DNA of 64,000 nt from Oscillospiraceae bacterium (GCA_015069045.1 SVJJ01000008.1:1-64000); one strand, 5' to 3'. Positions 52,204 to 61,763 are shown, counted from the first letter of the stretch. The notes: generated by a model not told the origin, from the letters alone. Numbers and translations: made by a program.

Positions 52204-52833
52204 ATGATTATTGAAAAGATTACACTAGGTTCTATTGGAGAAAATTGCTACTTCGTTGGCGATCCGCAGTGTATGGTGGTTATCGATCCGGGGGATGAGG
52301 GAGAGAAAATTTTAACTCATATACAGGAAAAGGATTATCGGGTGCAGTACGTGGTGTTGACACATTGCCATTATGACCACATTGGTGCTGCAGCTGCCAT
52401 TGTGGAGGCAACGGGGGCATCCCTGTTAATAGGCGCAAAGGAACGGAGTAATTATTTTGACAGACATGTATCCTTCTGTGGCTATTTCGCTAAAATGCCA
52501 ACTTTGTTGGAACCGGATGTTCTGCTTAATGACGGGGATGTGATTACGGTTGGTCCCTATACTTTTCAGGTTATACATACCCCCGGCCATACCAGTGGCT
52601 CTTTGTGCCTTTTATGCGAAAATGACTTGTTTTCCGGTGATACAATTTTTTATAGAACCATTGGCAGGGCAGATTTTCCAACAGGCAGTTTGCGTGACTT
52701 GGTAAAAAGCATAAAAGAAAAACTGTTTATATTATCGGATTCGGTCCGTATTCATCCCGGCCACGGTGAAGATAGCACCATAGGGTTTGAAAAACAATAT
52801 AATGAAGTATATAAGTGGGAAAAACAGTGTTAA
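52204..52833 (+). CDS. MBL-fold metallo-hydrolase (YqgX/GloB-like)
   Basis: A 209-residue metallo-beta-lactamase fold hydrolase. The metal motif THCHYDHIGA is near residue 58, HTPGHTSGSL near 129, LFSGDTIFYRTIGRADFP near 147, and the late His in RIHPGHGEDST near 187. Similar small proteins are called hydroxyacylglutathione hydrolase-like; in organisms without glutathione the true thioester substrate is unknown. It follows rel by 32 nt. Confidence 0.88.
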   Translation: MIIEKITLGSIGENCYFVGDPQCMVVIDPGDEGEKILTHIQEKDYRVQYVVLTHCHYDHIGAAAAIVEATGASLLIGAKERSNYFDRHVSFCGYFAKMPTLLEPDVLLNDGDVITVGPYTFQVIHTPGHTSGSLCLLCENDLFSGDTIFYRTIGRADFPTGSLRDLVKSIKEKLFILSDSVRIHPGHGEDSTIGFEKQYNEVYKWEKQC

Positions 52834-52862
52834 TTGACAAAATAATAAATTTGTTATATAAT
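52834..52862 (+). promoter_or_regulatory. Consensus promoter of the nrdR-ung unit
   Basis: Perfect TTGACA and TATAAT with a 17-bp spacer. Confidence 0.85.
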
Positions 52863-52912
52863 CAAAGCGCTTTAGCGTTTTTGGTGCAATATGACGGGGA
52901 GGGTGAATTTAT

Positions 52913-53365
52913 ATGAAATGTCCCTATTGTGAATATGCAGAAAGCAAGGTAATTGATTCCCGACCTACCGACGAGCACGAGGCGATTCGTCGTCGCAGAG
53001 AGTGCTTAAACTGCGGTAAACGGTTCACTACCTATGAAAAGGTGGAAAGTATTCCGTTAGTAGTTATTAAAAAAGATGGTTCGCGTCAAATGTTTGACAG
53101 CCAAAAGCTGCTTAACGGCATTATGCGTGCCTGTGAGAAAAGGCCGGTTTCAACGGATGAAATGGAGCGTGTTGTTGTTGAAATTGAGGCCGCAGCACAA
53201 AACCTTCTTGAACGGGAAATCAGCAGCGACCGTTTGGGTGAAATGGTTATGGACAAGCTACGGGATTTAGATGGTGTGGCTTATGTGCGCTTTGCCTCTG
53301 TTTACCGTGAATTCCGCGACCTTAATACCTTTGTTGAAGAAGTGAATAAGTTATTAAAGAGGTAA
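52913..53365 (+). CDS. nrdR: Transcriptional repressor NrdR
   Basis: Senses (d)ATP and represses ribonucleotide reductase genes. 150 residues, the usual length. N-terminal zinc ribbon with CPYC at residues 3-6 and CLNCGKRF at 31-38; ATP-cone domain from [18 protein letters not shown] near 50, ending with [15 protein letters not shown] near 120. No nrd gene is nearby. Confidence 0.96.
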   Translation: MKCPYCEYAESKVIDSRPTDEHEAIRRRRECLNCGKRFTTYEKVESIPLVVIKKDGSRQMFDSQKLLNGIMRACEKRPVSTDEMERVVVEIEAAAQNLLEREISSDRLGEMVMDKLRDLDGVAYVRFASVYREFRDLNTFVEEVNKLLKR

Positions 53366-53369
53366 AACT

Positions 53370-54035
53370 ATGTTTGGTATTAGCGAGGATTGGATGCAGG
53401 TATTAGAACCAGAATTTTCAAATCCCTACTTTACTGAACTTTGGAGACAAGTAGAAGAGGCATATGATAAGGGACCTGTGTATCCGGAAAAAAGTAATAT
53501 TTTTAATGCACTTCATTATACGCCTTATGAGAATGTTAAAATTCTGTTGCTAGGTCAAGACCCATATCATGGATTTGGTCAAGCTCATGGCCTTGCTTTT
53601 TCTGTGCAGCCTGGTGTACAGATTCCACCATCATTACAAAATATGTTTAAGGAACTTTCTCAAGATGTTGGCATTACAATACCCCAAAACGGATGTTTAA
53701 CACCTTGGGCAGAGCAGGGCGTTATGCTTTTAAATACAGTACTCACTGTGCGTGAGGGAGAACCGAATTCACACAAAAAATTAGGCTGGACTCGTTTTAC
53801 GGATGCGGTGATTTCGGCTTTAAATGCTCGCAAGGACCCGGTGATTTTTTTGCTTTGGGGTGCCAACGCTAAAGAAAAACTGCCTCTCATTACCAATAGT
53901 CACCACTTTGTTCTTTCAGCGGCTCATCCCAGTCCGCTATCTGCCAGCCGAGGATTTTTTGGTTGCCGTCATTTCAGCAAGGCTAACACCATTTTAGAAG
54001 GATTACATAAAACACCCATTCAGTGGCAGTTGTAA
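53370..54035 (+). CDS. ung: Uracil-DNA glycosylase, family 1
   Basis: Removes uracil from DNA. 221 residues. Catalytic GQDPYHGFGQAHGLAFSV near residue 62 (the general-base Asp), NTVLTVREGEPNSHKKLGW near 125, and HPSPLSASRGFFGCRHFSKAN near 187 (catalytic His). Begins 5 nt after nrdR, same operon. Confidence 0.96.
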   Translation: MFGISEDWMQVLEPEFSNPYFTELWRQVEEAYDKGPVYPEKSNIFNALHYTPYENVKILLLGQDPYHGFGQAHGLAFSVQPGVQIPPSLQNMFKELSQDVGITIPQNGCLTPWAEQGVMLLNTVLTVREGEPNSHKKLGWTRFTDAVISALNARKDPVIFLLWGANAKEKLPLITNSHHFVLSAAHPSPLSASRGFFGCRHFSKANTILEGLHKTPIQWQL

Positions 54036-54061
54036 TATTCAAGGTGAAAGGTTTTAATTAC

Positions 54062-54910
54062 ATGGACTACATTATTTTTGATTTGGAATGGTCTCGAAAC
54101 GTGCGACACGTTATTCCTGCTTGCCCCGATGAAATCATTCAAATCGGTGCAGTAAAATATGATAAAAATTTAAATTATAAGGGAAGCTTTAATCGATTTA
54201 TCAAAACTGGTGTATATGACAAAGTAGATAATAGAGTGGCACATATTACCGGTATTACTAAGGAACATTTAATGCGATTTGGCATACCTTTTATGCAGGC
54301 ATTTCGTGAGTTTAAGGCCTTTATGGGTCGTGATTGTGTTCTTATGTCTTGGGGGCCTCAGGATATTCAGGTTTTACGGATTAATGCTCAATATTATAAT
54401 AAGGATATTAAACTTAATTTTATGCAAAAATTTGCAGATTTACAGCGATATGCAGCTCGTCAGCTACATGCGGATGAGAAACAACAACTTGGTCTTAAAA
54501 CAGCGGCCGATTTGTGTGAAATTCCCTATGAGGAAGAAACCCTTCATGATGCTCATGTGGATGCAGAGATTTCAGGGGAGGTTTTTGTTCGCATTTTTGA
54601 TAAGAAGAACTTTTCGGAAATCATTTATAATGCAGCAGATTCCTTTAAAGAAAAAGGAAAAACCATGAAACCGGATGGTGCTCAGTTTATTTTAACCTGC
54701 CCGGATTGTGCTGTGCCTCTTAAAAATAAAAGTAGCTGGTTTCGCCATGCGGGTGCCCACCAATTTTTTTCTTTTCTGCGTTGTAATCGATGCAAACGAG
54801 ATGTTTTTGCCGTGATAGAAATGTTTCCAGGTAAGGGTAAACGGATTCATTATAAGCGTCGGCTGCGCTTTGTTGATAAAATTAAAAATATAAATAAGAT
54901 TTGTGAATAA
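54062..54910 (+). CDS. DEDDh 3'-5' exonuclease with C-terminal zinc ribbon
   Basis: A 282-residue nuclease of the RNase T/DnaQ fold, closest in layout to KapD/ERI-1-type enzymes. Catalytic residues are in FDLEWSRN near residue 6, in SWGPQDIQVLR near 98, and in HDAHVDAEIS near 165. A C-terminal CPDC...CNRC ribbon (about 215-250) is added, probably for nucleic-acid binding. The ATG at 54062 is preferred over a GTG inside ung. Substrate (RNA or DNA) unknown. Confidence 0.82.
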   Translation: MDYIIFDLEWSRNVRHVIPACPDEIIQIGAVKYDKNLNYKGSFNRFIKTGVYDKVDNRVAHITGITKEHLMRFGIPFMQAFREFKAFMGRDCVLMSWGPQDIQVLRINAQYYNKDIKLNFMQKFADLQRYAARQLHADEKQQLGLKTAADLCEIPYEEETLHDAHVDAEISGEVFVRIFDKKNFSEIIYNAADSFKEKGKTMKPDGAQFILTCPDCAVPLKNKSSWFRHAGAHQFFSFLRCNRCKRDVFAVIEMFPGKGKRIHYKRRLRFVDKIKNINKICE

Positions 54911-54933
54911 ATCTTGTGATGGGAGCGATTGCT

Positions 54934-56211
54934 ATGTCTAAGTACTTAAGTTTATTAAATGATAAGGATAAAAACCTGCGTTTATATATCCTTTCTAAGT
55001 TGGTAGAGCATGGAGAAATCCAGCCGCAGGAGGGAAAGAATGAAGTAAACAACCACATTCATACCACCTATTCTTTTTCACCCTATACGCCGACTATGGC
55101 GGCGACTAGGGCATATATGGCTGGCTTATCTACAGCCGGCATTATGGACCATGATTCTATTAGTGGTGCCAGAGAGTTTTTAGAAGCCGGAAAGATTTTA
55201 GGCCTAACAACCACTATTGGTGCAGAATGTCGTGTGAGCATGGCAGATACGCCCTTGAGTGATAAACGAATTAATAATCCGGACCAAAACGGGATTGCAT
55301 ATATGGCATTGCATGGTGTTCCTCATACCCAAATTGATAAATTAGAAGCTTATTTTAAGCCATATTTAGAAGCGAGAAATCGTCGTAACAGAAAAATGGT
55401 GGAAAATATCAATGACATGTTTAAACAATATGGCATCACCTTGGATTTTGATATGGATGTATTGTCGCTTTCTCAATTTGTCAATGGGGGTTCCATTACA
55501 GAACGACATATTTTATACGCTCTAAGTCTAAAAGTTGTGTCTGTGTTTGGTAAGGGGGCAGGTTGTATTGGCTTTTTAAAGAATACCTTAGGGGTTCCCC
55601 TTTCTGATAAAACCGAAAGCATTTTGCTTGATGAGAACAATGAGCATTATGCTTATGACTTATTAGGTGTGATGAAAAGTGATTTAATCAGCAAAATTTA
55701 TGTGGATGCTGCTGAGGAATGCCCGCCTGTTCGGGAGATGATTGCTTTTGCTAAGGAAATAGGCGCTATTTCAGCCTATGCATATTTAGGTGATGTAGGG
55801 CAGAGCGTAACTGGGGACAAAAAAGCACAAACCTTTGAAGACAGTTACCTGGATTTATTATTTAAAACGATCAGCGAATTAGGATTTGATGCGGTTACCT
55901 ACATGCCTTCCCGCAATACTCCAGAACAATTGGAAATGGTAATGGGTTTATGCGACCAATATAACTTATTCCAAATTAGCGGAGAAGATATTAATAGTCC
56001 CCGTCAAAGTTTTATCTGCGAAAAATTGCAGGAGCCACGGTTTAGTCATTTGATTGATTCCACTTGGGCCTTAATTGGTCATGAAAAAATGGCAACAAAG
56101 GATTTATCTTTGGGCATGTTTGCGGAAGCTGCCCGAATTCAGTATCCAAATATACGTGAGCGTGTATCTGCTTATAAGGGATATGGTTTGGAAATAATCG
56201 ACAAAAAATGA
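54934..56211 (+). CDS. PHP-domain protein (putative metal-dependent phosphoesterase)
   Basis: A 425-residue PHP-fold protein. NNHIHTTYSFSPYTP near residue 41 (HxH), GIMDHDSISGAREF near 67, and TTIGAECRV near 93 supply metal ligands. The long C-terminal part carries VTYMPSRNTPEQLEMVM near 322 and ISGEDINSPRQ near 350. PHP proteins include histidinol phosphatase, polymerase exonuclease domains and small-molecule phosphatases; this longer type has no assigned substrate that I know. The ATG at 54934 follows GGGAG. Confidence 0.75.
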   Translation: MSKYLSLLNDKDKNLRLYILSKLVEHGEIQPQEGKNEVNNHIHTTYSFSPYTPTMAATRAYMAGLSTAGIMDHDSISGAREFLEAGKILGLTTTIGAECRVSMADTPLSDKRINNPDQNGIAYMALHGVPHTQIDKLEAYFKPYLEARNRRNRKMVENINDMFKQYGITLDFDMDVLSLSQFVNGGSITERHILYALSLKVVSVFGKGAGCIGFLKNTLGVPLSDKTESILLDENNEHYAYDLLGVMKSDLISKIYVDAAEECPPVREMIAFAKEIGAISAYAYLGDVGQSVTGDKKAQTFEDSYLDLLFKTISELGFDAVTYMPSRNTPEQLEMVMGLCDQYNLFQISGEDINSPRQSFICEKLQEPRFSHLIDSTWALIGHEKMATKDLSLGMFAEAARIQYPNIRERVSAYKGYGLEIIDKK

Positions 56212-56241
56212 CTTCTTTTTTTAAAAAAATATACTTTTGTA

Positions 56242-56271
56242 TTGACAAGAACAATCGTTATACGATACAAT
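56242..56271 (+). promoter_or_regulatory. xpt promoter
   Basis: TTGACA (56242-56247), 18 bp, TACAAT (56266-56271). The leader is only about 45 nt, too short for a purine riboswitch. Confidence 0.7.
56254..56266. promoter_or_regulatory. Inverted repeat in the xpt promoter spacer
   Basis: ATCGT-TAT-ACGAT lies between the -35 and -10 boxes, a typical repressor position. The regulator is unknown. Confidence 0.5.
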
Positions 56272-56322
56272 ATACCTAAGCATTTTTTTTGATGTATTTT
56301 ACGAAAAGAGGACGGCCTGTTC

Positions 56323-56892
56323 ATGCAGCTACTGATGGATCGTATATGTCGCGATGGGAAAATTCGCGAGGGTAATGTTTTAAAAGTCGACAGCTTTTTA
56401 AACCATCAAATGGATATTGAGTTGTTTGCTGCTATTGGGCAGGAGTTTAAGCAACGTTTTTCTGATGCAGAGATTACAAAAATTTTAACTATTGAAGCAT
56501 CAGGTATTGGCATTGCATGTATTACAGCGCAATATTTTGGCGTACCCGTTGTGTTTGCAAAGAAAAATAAAACAAAAAATATAGCCGGTGATGTATACAC
56601 CAGCCAAGTTGAGTCCTTTACTCATGCTCGTTCCTATGATATTTTAGTGGCAAAAGAATTTTTAACCCAAGAGGATAAGGTTTTAATTATTGATGATTTT
56701 TTGGCAAATGGAAGTGCTTTGTTAGGCCTTTCCGCTTTGATTCGTCATGCTGGTGCTACTTTGGTTGGGGCAGGCATTGTGATTGAAAAGGGATTTCAGC
56801 CGGGAGGCACTATGTTGCGCAAGCAAGGCGTCCGTATTGAGTCTTTAGCTATTATTGAGTCCATGGATCAGAACGAGATTGTGTTTCGCTAA
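56323..56892 (+). CDS. xpt: Xanthine phosphoribosyltransferase
   Basis: Salvages xanthine to XMP using PRPP. 189 residues, the family length. Conserved LKVDSFLNHQMD near residue 22, TIEASGIGIA near 59, and the PRPP loop VLIIDDFLANGSALLGL near 122. The N-terminus MQLLMDRICRDGKIREGNVLKV is characteristic. The nucleoside transporter genes follow, so the locus imports and salvages purines. Confidence 0.95.
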   Translation: MQLLMDRICRDGKIREGNVLKVDSFLNHQMDIELFAAIGQEFKQRFSDAEITKILTIEASGIGIACITAQYFGVPVVFAKKNKTKNIAGDVYTSQVESFTHARSYDILVAKEFLTQEDKVLIIDDFLANGSALLGLSALIRHAGATLVGAGIVIEKGFQPGGTMLRKQGVRIESLAIIESMDQNEIVFR

Positions 56893-56973
56893 ACTGTATT
56901 TAAGGGATTTTTCCCTTTAATAAGAACAGGCCAAAGGCTTGTATCTAAAATTTTTTTAGGAGGAATCATACTC

Positions 56974-58098
56974 ATGAAACATTTTGCAAAGATTGCTGCA
57001 CTGTTACTTACAGTAGCTATGTTGGTTACAATGGCTGGCTGCAGCAATGAGACAGCTGGTAGTGGCGAAGGTGCCGCAAATGGCGACTTTAAAGTCGGTG
57101 TTATTCACATTGGTGATCCTGCTGACGGTTCCGGTTATTCCTATGCGCATGATCTAGGTATTGTTGCTATGCAAGAAAACCTGAAGTTAGATGACAGCCA
57201 GGTTATCCGCAAAATTAATGTAAACGATGGTGATGCTGCTGCAACCAGAACTGCAATTGAGGAATGTATTGAAGAAGGTTGTAAATTGATTTTTGGTACA
57301 AGCTGGGGTTACATGGATACCATGGAGCAGTTAGCAGCTGAATATCCCGATGTTATGTTCTCTCATGGTACCGGTTATAAATCTAACGGTACAAACTTTA
57401 ACAACTATTTCGGTCGTATTTACCAGGCTCGCTATCTATCCGGTATTGCAGCAGGCTTAAAAACCGCTAGCAACAAAATTGGTTATGTAGCTGCAATGGA
57501 TATTCAAAACTCTGAAGTTACCGGCGGTATCAATGCATTTGCTATGGGTGTTGAATCCGTTAATCCTGAGGCTCAGGTATTTGTAAAGGTTACAAACAGC
57601 TGGTTTAGTCCTGATTTAGAGAAGCAAGCTGCAGAAGCATTGCTTGACATGGGTTGTGATGTTATCGCACAGCACTGTGATACAACAGCTCCTCAGTTAG
57701 CAGCTCAGAGCCGTGGCGCATTTGGTTGTGGTTACAACTCTGATATGACAAAAGATGCACCGCAAGCACATTTAACAGCTCCTATCTGGAACTGGGGTGT
57801 TTATTATACCAAGGCTGCTCAGGCAGTTATGGAAGGTACTTGGGATGCAGCTAACTATTTCGGTGGCATGGATGATGGCCTGGTTGATATTTCTCCATTA
57901 TCTGAAAATTGTGCTGAGGGCACAGAGGAAGCCATTGAAGCAGCAAAAGCTAAAATTAAGGATGGTACTTTCAAAGTATTTGAAGGTGAACTGTTTGATA
58001 ATAAGGGCAATCAGGTTTGCGCTGCTGGCGAAGTTATTTCTGATGCTGACATCACAGGCGCTATGAACTGGTACTACAGAAACGTTGTAGCTGAATAA
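56974..58098 (+). CDS. BMP-family substrate-binding lipoprotein of a nucleoside ABC transporter
   Basis: A 374-residue lipoprotein. Signal peptide with lipobox MAGC (Cys23) and a Gly/Ser-rich linker, then the BmpA-type periplasmic-binding fold: VGVIHIGDPADGSGYSYAHDLGI near residue 42, IFGTSWGYMD near 108, and YFGRIYQARYLSGIAAG near 145. BMP proteins bind purine nucleosides, which fits the xpt gene upstream and the NupOPQ-like components downstream. Confidence 0.9.
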   Translation: MKHFAKIAALLLTVAMLVTMAGCSNETAGSGEGAANGDFKVGVIHIGDPADGSGYSYAHDLGIVAMQENLKLDDSQVIRKINVNDGDAAATRTAIEECIEEGCKLIFGTSWGYMDTMEQLAAEYPDVMFSHGTGYKSNGTNFNNYFGRIYQARYLSGIAAGLKTASNKIGYVAAMDIQNSEVTGGINAFAMGVESVNPEAQVFVKVTNSWFSPDLEKQAAEALLDMGCDVIAQHCDTTAPQLAAQSRGAFGCGYNSDMTKDAPQAHLTAPIWNWGVYYTKAAQAVMEGTWDAANYFGGMDDGLVDISPLSENCAEGTEEAIEAAKAKIKDGTFKVFEGELFDNKGNQVCAAGEVISDADITGAMNWYYRNVVAE

Positions 58099-58111
58099 GA
58101 AATGGTTTTTA

Positions 58112-58136
58112 GGGGCGGTGCCGAGCGTGCCGCCCC
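58112..58136 (+). other. GC-rich intercistronic hairpin
   Basis: GGGGCGG / CCGCCCC stem after the binding-protein gene and before the ATPase gene. It probably protects or partially terminates the message so that the binding protein is made in excess. Confidence 0.6.
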
Positions 58137-58191
58137 ATTTTAAAATTATGCGGCAAAATGGCTGCAAGAATAGGCGAGGTGACAAATTTAC

Positions 58192-59727
58192 ATGGATAGA
58201 GCAAGACAAAATTCGCCGGCTATTGAATTGCGCGGAATTACCAAAACCTTTGAATCAGTTGTAGCCAATCACAATATTAATTTATCACTCAATCGTGGTG
58301 AAATTCTAGCACTTTTAGGAGAAAACGGCTCAGGCAAAACGACGCTTATGAATATTTTGGCTGGCATTTATAAACCGGATTGTGGCTCAATTTTTATAGA
58401 TGGCGAGCCTGTTGTTATTCATTCACCCGAGGATGCAAACAAACATGGAATTGGTATGATTCATCAGCATTTTAAGCTGGTAGATGTTCATACTGCTACG
58501 GATAATATTATTTTAGGTAATAAAGGGACGGGGCTATGGCTAAAACCATCACGCCGTCAACGAATTAAGGAACTTTCTGAACGGTATCATTTACATATTG
58601 ACCCTGATAAAAAAGTCTATAACATGTCTGTTAGCGAAAAACAGACAGTTGAAATATTAAAGGTTTTGTATCGCGGGGCAGATATTTTAATATTAGATGA
58701 GCCCACAGCGGTGCTGACGCCTCAAGAAATTACTAAATTATTTGAGATTTTACGGCACATGCGTGATCATGGATGTGCCATTATTATCATTACTCACAAA
58801 TTAGGTGAGGTTATGGAAATTAGTGACCGTGTTACCATTTTACGCAAAGGGGAAAGTGTGGCCACAGTCAACACCGCAGAAACTGATATCCATGCGTTAA
58901 CAGAACTTATGGTAGGCAAAACGGTGGAATTATCCATTGAATGCCCCGAACGAAAGCACAAAGGTAATTTGTTAGAAATTCATCATTTGACTGTGAGCAA
59001 CGAGGAAGGCGTTGATGCCATTCAGGACGTTAGCTTTGATTTGAATAAGGGTGAAATTTTAGGTGTTGCTGGTTTGGCAGGTAGCGGCCAGAAAGAGCTT
59101 TGTGAAACTATTGCCGGTCTAATAAGGCCCAGAGAAGGTGCCATTCTCTATAAAAATGAAAATATTGTTGGTAAAAGTCCTGCTGACATTATTAAAATTG
59201 GTATTAGTATGAGTTTTATTCCTGAAGACCGTTTAGGCATGGGTCTTGCCGCTTCTCTCAGCATGGTAGATAATATGTTATTAAAAAGCTATCATAAGGG
59301 GAGAGGGCCTATTTTACAAAGAAAAGATGCTAGAGTATTAGCGGAGTCCTTAGTAGAGAGACTCGAAATCGTGACACCTAGTGTGGAGACCCCGGTGCGT
59401 CGTCTTTCCGGCGGCAATGTACAAAAGGTACTTTTAGGTAGAGAGATTGAGTCTAACCCAAATGTTTTGATTACCGCTTATCCCGTTCGTGGTTTAGATA
59501 TTAATTCATCCTATACGATTTATGAGGCTATTAATCAGCAAAAGGAAAAAGGTGTTGGCGTTTTATTTATTGGCGAGGATTTGGATGTTATGCTTGAGCT
59601 ATGCGATCGGATTATGGTTTTATGCCATGGTCGTGTAACGGGCATTGTTAATGCGCATGAAACCACTAAGGAAGCTCTAGGTCTGTTGATGACCGATGCA
59701 GCCAACAAAAAGGAGGATGCAGAATGA
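58192..59727 (+). CDS. Nucleoside ABC transporter ATP-binding protein (NupO-like)
   Basis: A 511-residue protein with two fused ABC domains. First Walker A GENGSGKTTLMN near residue 43, signature-like VSEKQTVEILK near 144, and Walker B LILDEPTAVL near 163. The second domain has the degenerate loop GLAGSGQKELCE near 293, signature LSGGNVQKV near 405, and the altered Walker B segment LITAYPVRGLD near 425. An asymmetric second site is usual for this family. Its stop overlaps the next start (ATGA). Confidence 0.92.
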   Translation: MDRARQNSPAIELRGITKTFESVVANHNINLSLNRGEILALLGENGSGKTTLMNILAGIYKPDCGSIFIDGEPVVIHSPEDANKHGIGMIHQHFKLVDVHTATDNIILGNKGTGLWLKPSRRQRIKELSERYHLHIDPDKKVYNMSVSEKQTVEILKVLYRGADILILDEPTAVLTPQEITKLFEILRHMRDHGCAIIIITHKLGEVMEISDRVTILRKGESVATVNTAETDIHALTELMVGKTVELSIECPERKHKGNLLEIHHLTVSNEEGVDAIQDVSFDLNKGEILGVAGLAGSGQKELCETIAGLIRPREGAILYKNENIVGKSPADIIKIGISMSFIPEDRLGMGLAASLSMVDNMLLKSYHKGRGPILQRKDARVLAESLVERLEIVTPSVETPVRRLSGGNVQKVLLGREIESNPNVLITAYPVRGLDINSSYTIYEAINQQKEKGVGVLFIGEDLDVMLELCDRIMVLCHGRVTGIVNAHETTKEALGLLMTDAANKKEDAE

Positions 59728-60806
59728 AGCATACAAATGAGCCCTTTGTACGCGTTGTGAAAAAAACGGAGCTTACAGGCGGTAAACTGGCGCTGTTTTC
59801 TTTAGGTGCTTTGTTACTTGCTATTATAGCAGGCGGGTTATTTATTCTTAGCTTGGGTCAGAATCCCTTTGCTGTATATAAAACCATTTTCTTTGGTGCG
59901 TTTCGCAGCAAAATGGCAATTCAAGGTACTATTAAAATTGCCATTCCGTTGTTGATAAGTGCATTGGCTATTACGCTGGCTTTTAAAATGAAATTTTGGA
60001 ATATTGGTGCCGAGGGGCAAATTATTATGGGTGCTATTTTTGCCACATATTTTGCACTGTTTCATAATAATTTACCTCATTTTCTATTGATCATTGTTAT
60101 GCTTGTGGCAGGTATGGTGGGCGGCGGTCTGTGGGGATTAATCCCGGCCTTTTTTAAAAGCAAATTTGGCACAAACGAAACGTTATTTACTTTGATGCTA
60201 AATTATATTGCCTTGTATTTAATCAAGTATTTTACAGAGGGACCATGGCGTGATCCAAGTTCCTCCGGGTTTCCTAAAATTGCAACTTTTGTGCCTAATG
60301 CACAGCTTGATAAACTTTTTGGCGTACATATAGGATGGGTTATTGCTCTTGTTTTGGTTTTTGTTGTTTTTATTTATCTACGATATACCAAGCAGGGATA
60401 TGAAATTACCGTTGTTGGTGAAAGTGAAAATACAGCTCGGTATGCAGGTATGAATGTCAGCAAAATCGTCATGCGTACCATGTTCTTAAGCGGTGCGATT
60501 TGTGGTATTGCCGGTATGACACAGGCAACCGGCGCAGCGTATACATTAGGAGAGAGTATTACGGGCGGAGTTGGGTTTACAGCCATTATTGTGGCATGGC
60601 TTGCGCGTTTAAATCCCTTTTTCTCTCTGTTTTTCACTTTGTTCCTGAGTGCCTTACAAAAAGGCAGTAGTGTTATGCAAAGCTCTTTTGGTTTATCCAC
60701 TTATGTATCTGATGTATTACAAGGGATAATTTTATTTGTTATTTTAGGTATGGATTTCTTTGTTCAATATAAACTCATATTTAGGGGGCGTGTCAACCAT
60801 GATTAA
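59724..60806 (+). CDS. Nucleoside ABC transporter permease (NupP-like)
   Basis: A 360-residue membrane protein with about nine to ten helices and the BPD_transp_2 family pattern, including KFWNIGAEGQIIMGAIFATYFAL near residue 90 and the EAA-like GYEITVVGESENTARYAGMNV near 225. First of two permeases. Coupled to the ATPase gene by a 4-nt overlap and to the second permease by an 8-nt overlap. Confidence 0.9.
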   Translation: MKHTNEPFVRVVKKTELTGGKLALFSLGALLLAIIAGGLFILSLGQNPFAVYKTIFFGAFRSKMAIQGTIKIAIPLLISALAITLAFKMKFWNIGAEGQIIMGAIFATYFALFHNNLPHFLLIIVMLVAGMVGGGLWGLIPAFFKSKFGTNETLFTLMLNYIALYLIKYFTEGPWRDPSSSGFPKIATFVPNAQLDKLFGVHIGWVIALVLVFVVFIYLRYTKQGYEITVVGESENTARYAGMNVSKIVMRTMFLSGAICGIAGMTQATGAAYTLGESITGGVGFTAIIVAWLARLNPFFSLFFTLFLSALQKGSSVMQSSFGLSTYVSDVLQGIILFVILGMDFFVQYKLIFRGRVNHD

Positions 60807-61746
60807 TTTTTTGTTTGCAGCCATTAAAGCGGGCACACCCTTGCTTTTAGGTACAACCGGTGAAATTGTAACAGAGAAAACTGGCAACCTGAATTTAGGT
60901 GTGGAAGGTATGATGTTTTTAGGTGCTTTTGCTGGTTTTTATATGGGTTATCGTACCGGCAGTGTAATTTTAGCACTTTTGGCAGCTTTTATCTTGGGTG
61001 CTATGGGTGCACTTGTGTATGCTTTTCTAACTGTAACCCTTAAGGCAAATCAAACAGTGGCCGGCTTAGCGTTGACGATTTTCGGTGCGGGATTTGCTAA
61101 CTTTTTTGGACAAATTTTAATTGCAGAATCAGTGGGTGGCGTACCGAAACTGCCGGACTCTTTTATTAGTCGTGTGGCGGAAGGCCCTTTGCCAATTTTA
61201 GGTGATATTCCCTATATTGGTAAATTGATTTTTTCTCATAATCCTTTTGTTTATGGGGCTGTTATTGTTTCGATTTTTTGTTGGTTATACATCAGTAAAA
61301 CCCGACCCGGCCTGAGTATGCGTTCGGTGGGTGAAAATCCTGCCGCTGCTGATGCAGCGGGGATTAATGTAGCGTTAGTGAAATATGTAAATATTTTACT
61401 GGGCGGCGGCATTTGCGGTTTGGGCGGTGCCTATATCTCCCTCATCAATGGTGGTGGGGTTTGGAATAATAACTGTGTTAATGGTCAAGGCTGGATTGCT
61501 GTTGCTTTGGTTATTTTTGCCAATTGGAGTCCCCTTAAATCAATTTTGGGTTCTTTGGTATTCGGTGCCTTTACCGTGTTGCAATTTTATGTACCCAAGG
61601 ATATAATTTCTATTCCGAATGCTTTTTATGTAATGTTACCTTATTTGATTACTGCCATTGTTTTGATCTTTAGCTCTATTAAAAAATCAAAGGAGCATGC
61701 CCAACCGGCGGGGTGCAGTATAAACTATTTCCGCGAAGAGCGTTAA
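60799..61746 (+). CDS. Nucleoside ABC transporter permease (NupQ-like)
   Basis: A 315-residue membrane permease with about eight to nine helices. TEKTGNLNLGVEGMMFLGAFAG near residue 27 and GLSMRSVGENPAAADAAGINV near 173 are characteristic. The ATG at 60799 follows AGGGGG; an earlier in-frame ATG lies within the upstream permease gene and is less likely. Completes the BMP-NupOPQ import system and is followed by a strong terminator. Confidence 0.9.
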   Translation: MINFLFAAIKAGTPLLLGTTGEIVTEKTGNLNLGVEGMMFLGAFAGFYMGYRTGSVILALLAAFILGAMGALVYAFLTVTLKANQTVAGLALTIFGAGFANFFGQILIAESVGGVPKLPDSFISRVAEGPLPILGDIPYIGKLIFSHNPFVYGAVIVSIFCWLYISKTRPGLSMRSVGENPAAADAAGINVALVKYVNILLGGGICGLGGAYISLINGGGVWNNNCVNGQGWIAVALVIFANWSPLKSILGSLVFGAFTVLQFYVPKDIISIPNAFYVMLPYLITAIVLIFSSIKKSKEHAQPAGCSINYFREER

Positions 61747-61763
61747 GATTTATTTCTATTTAC

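Noticed and set aside
56272-56322. A purine riboswitch before xpt
   Set aside because: The leader is too short and lacks the conserved three-way junction sequences.
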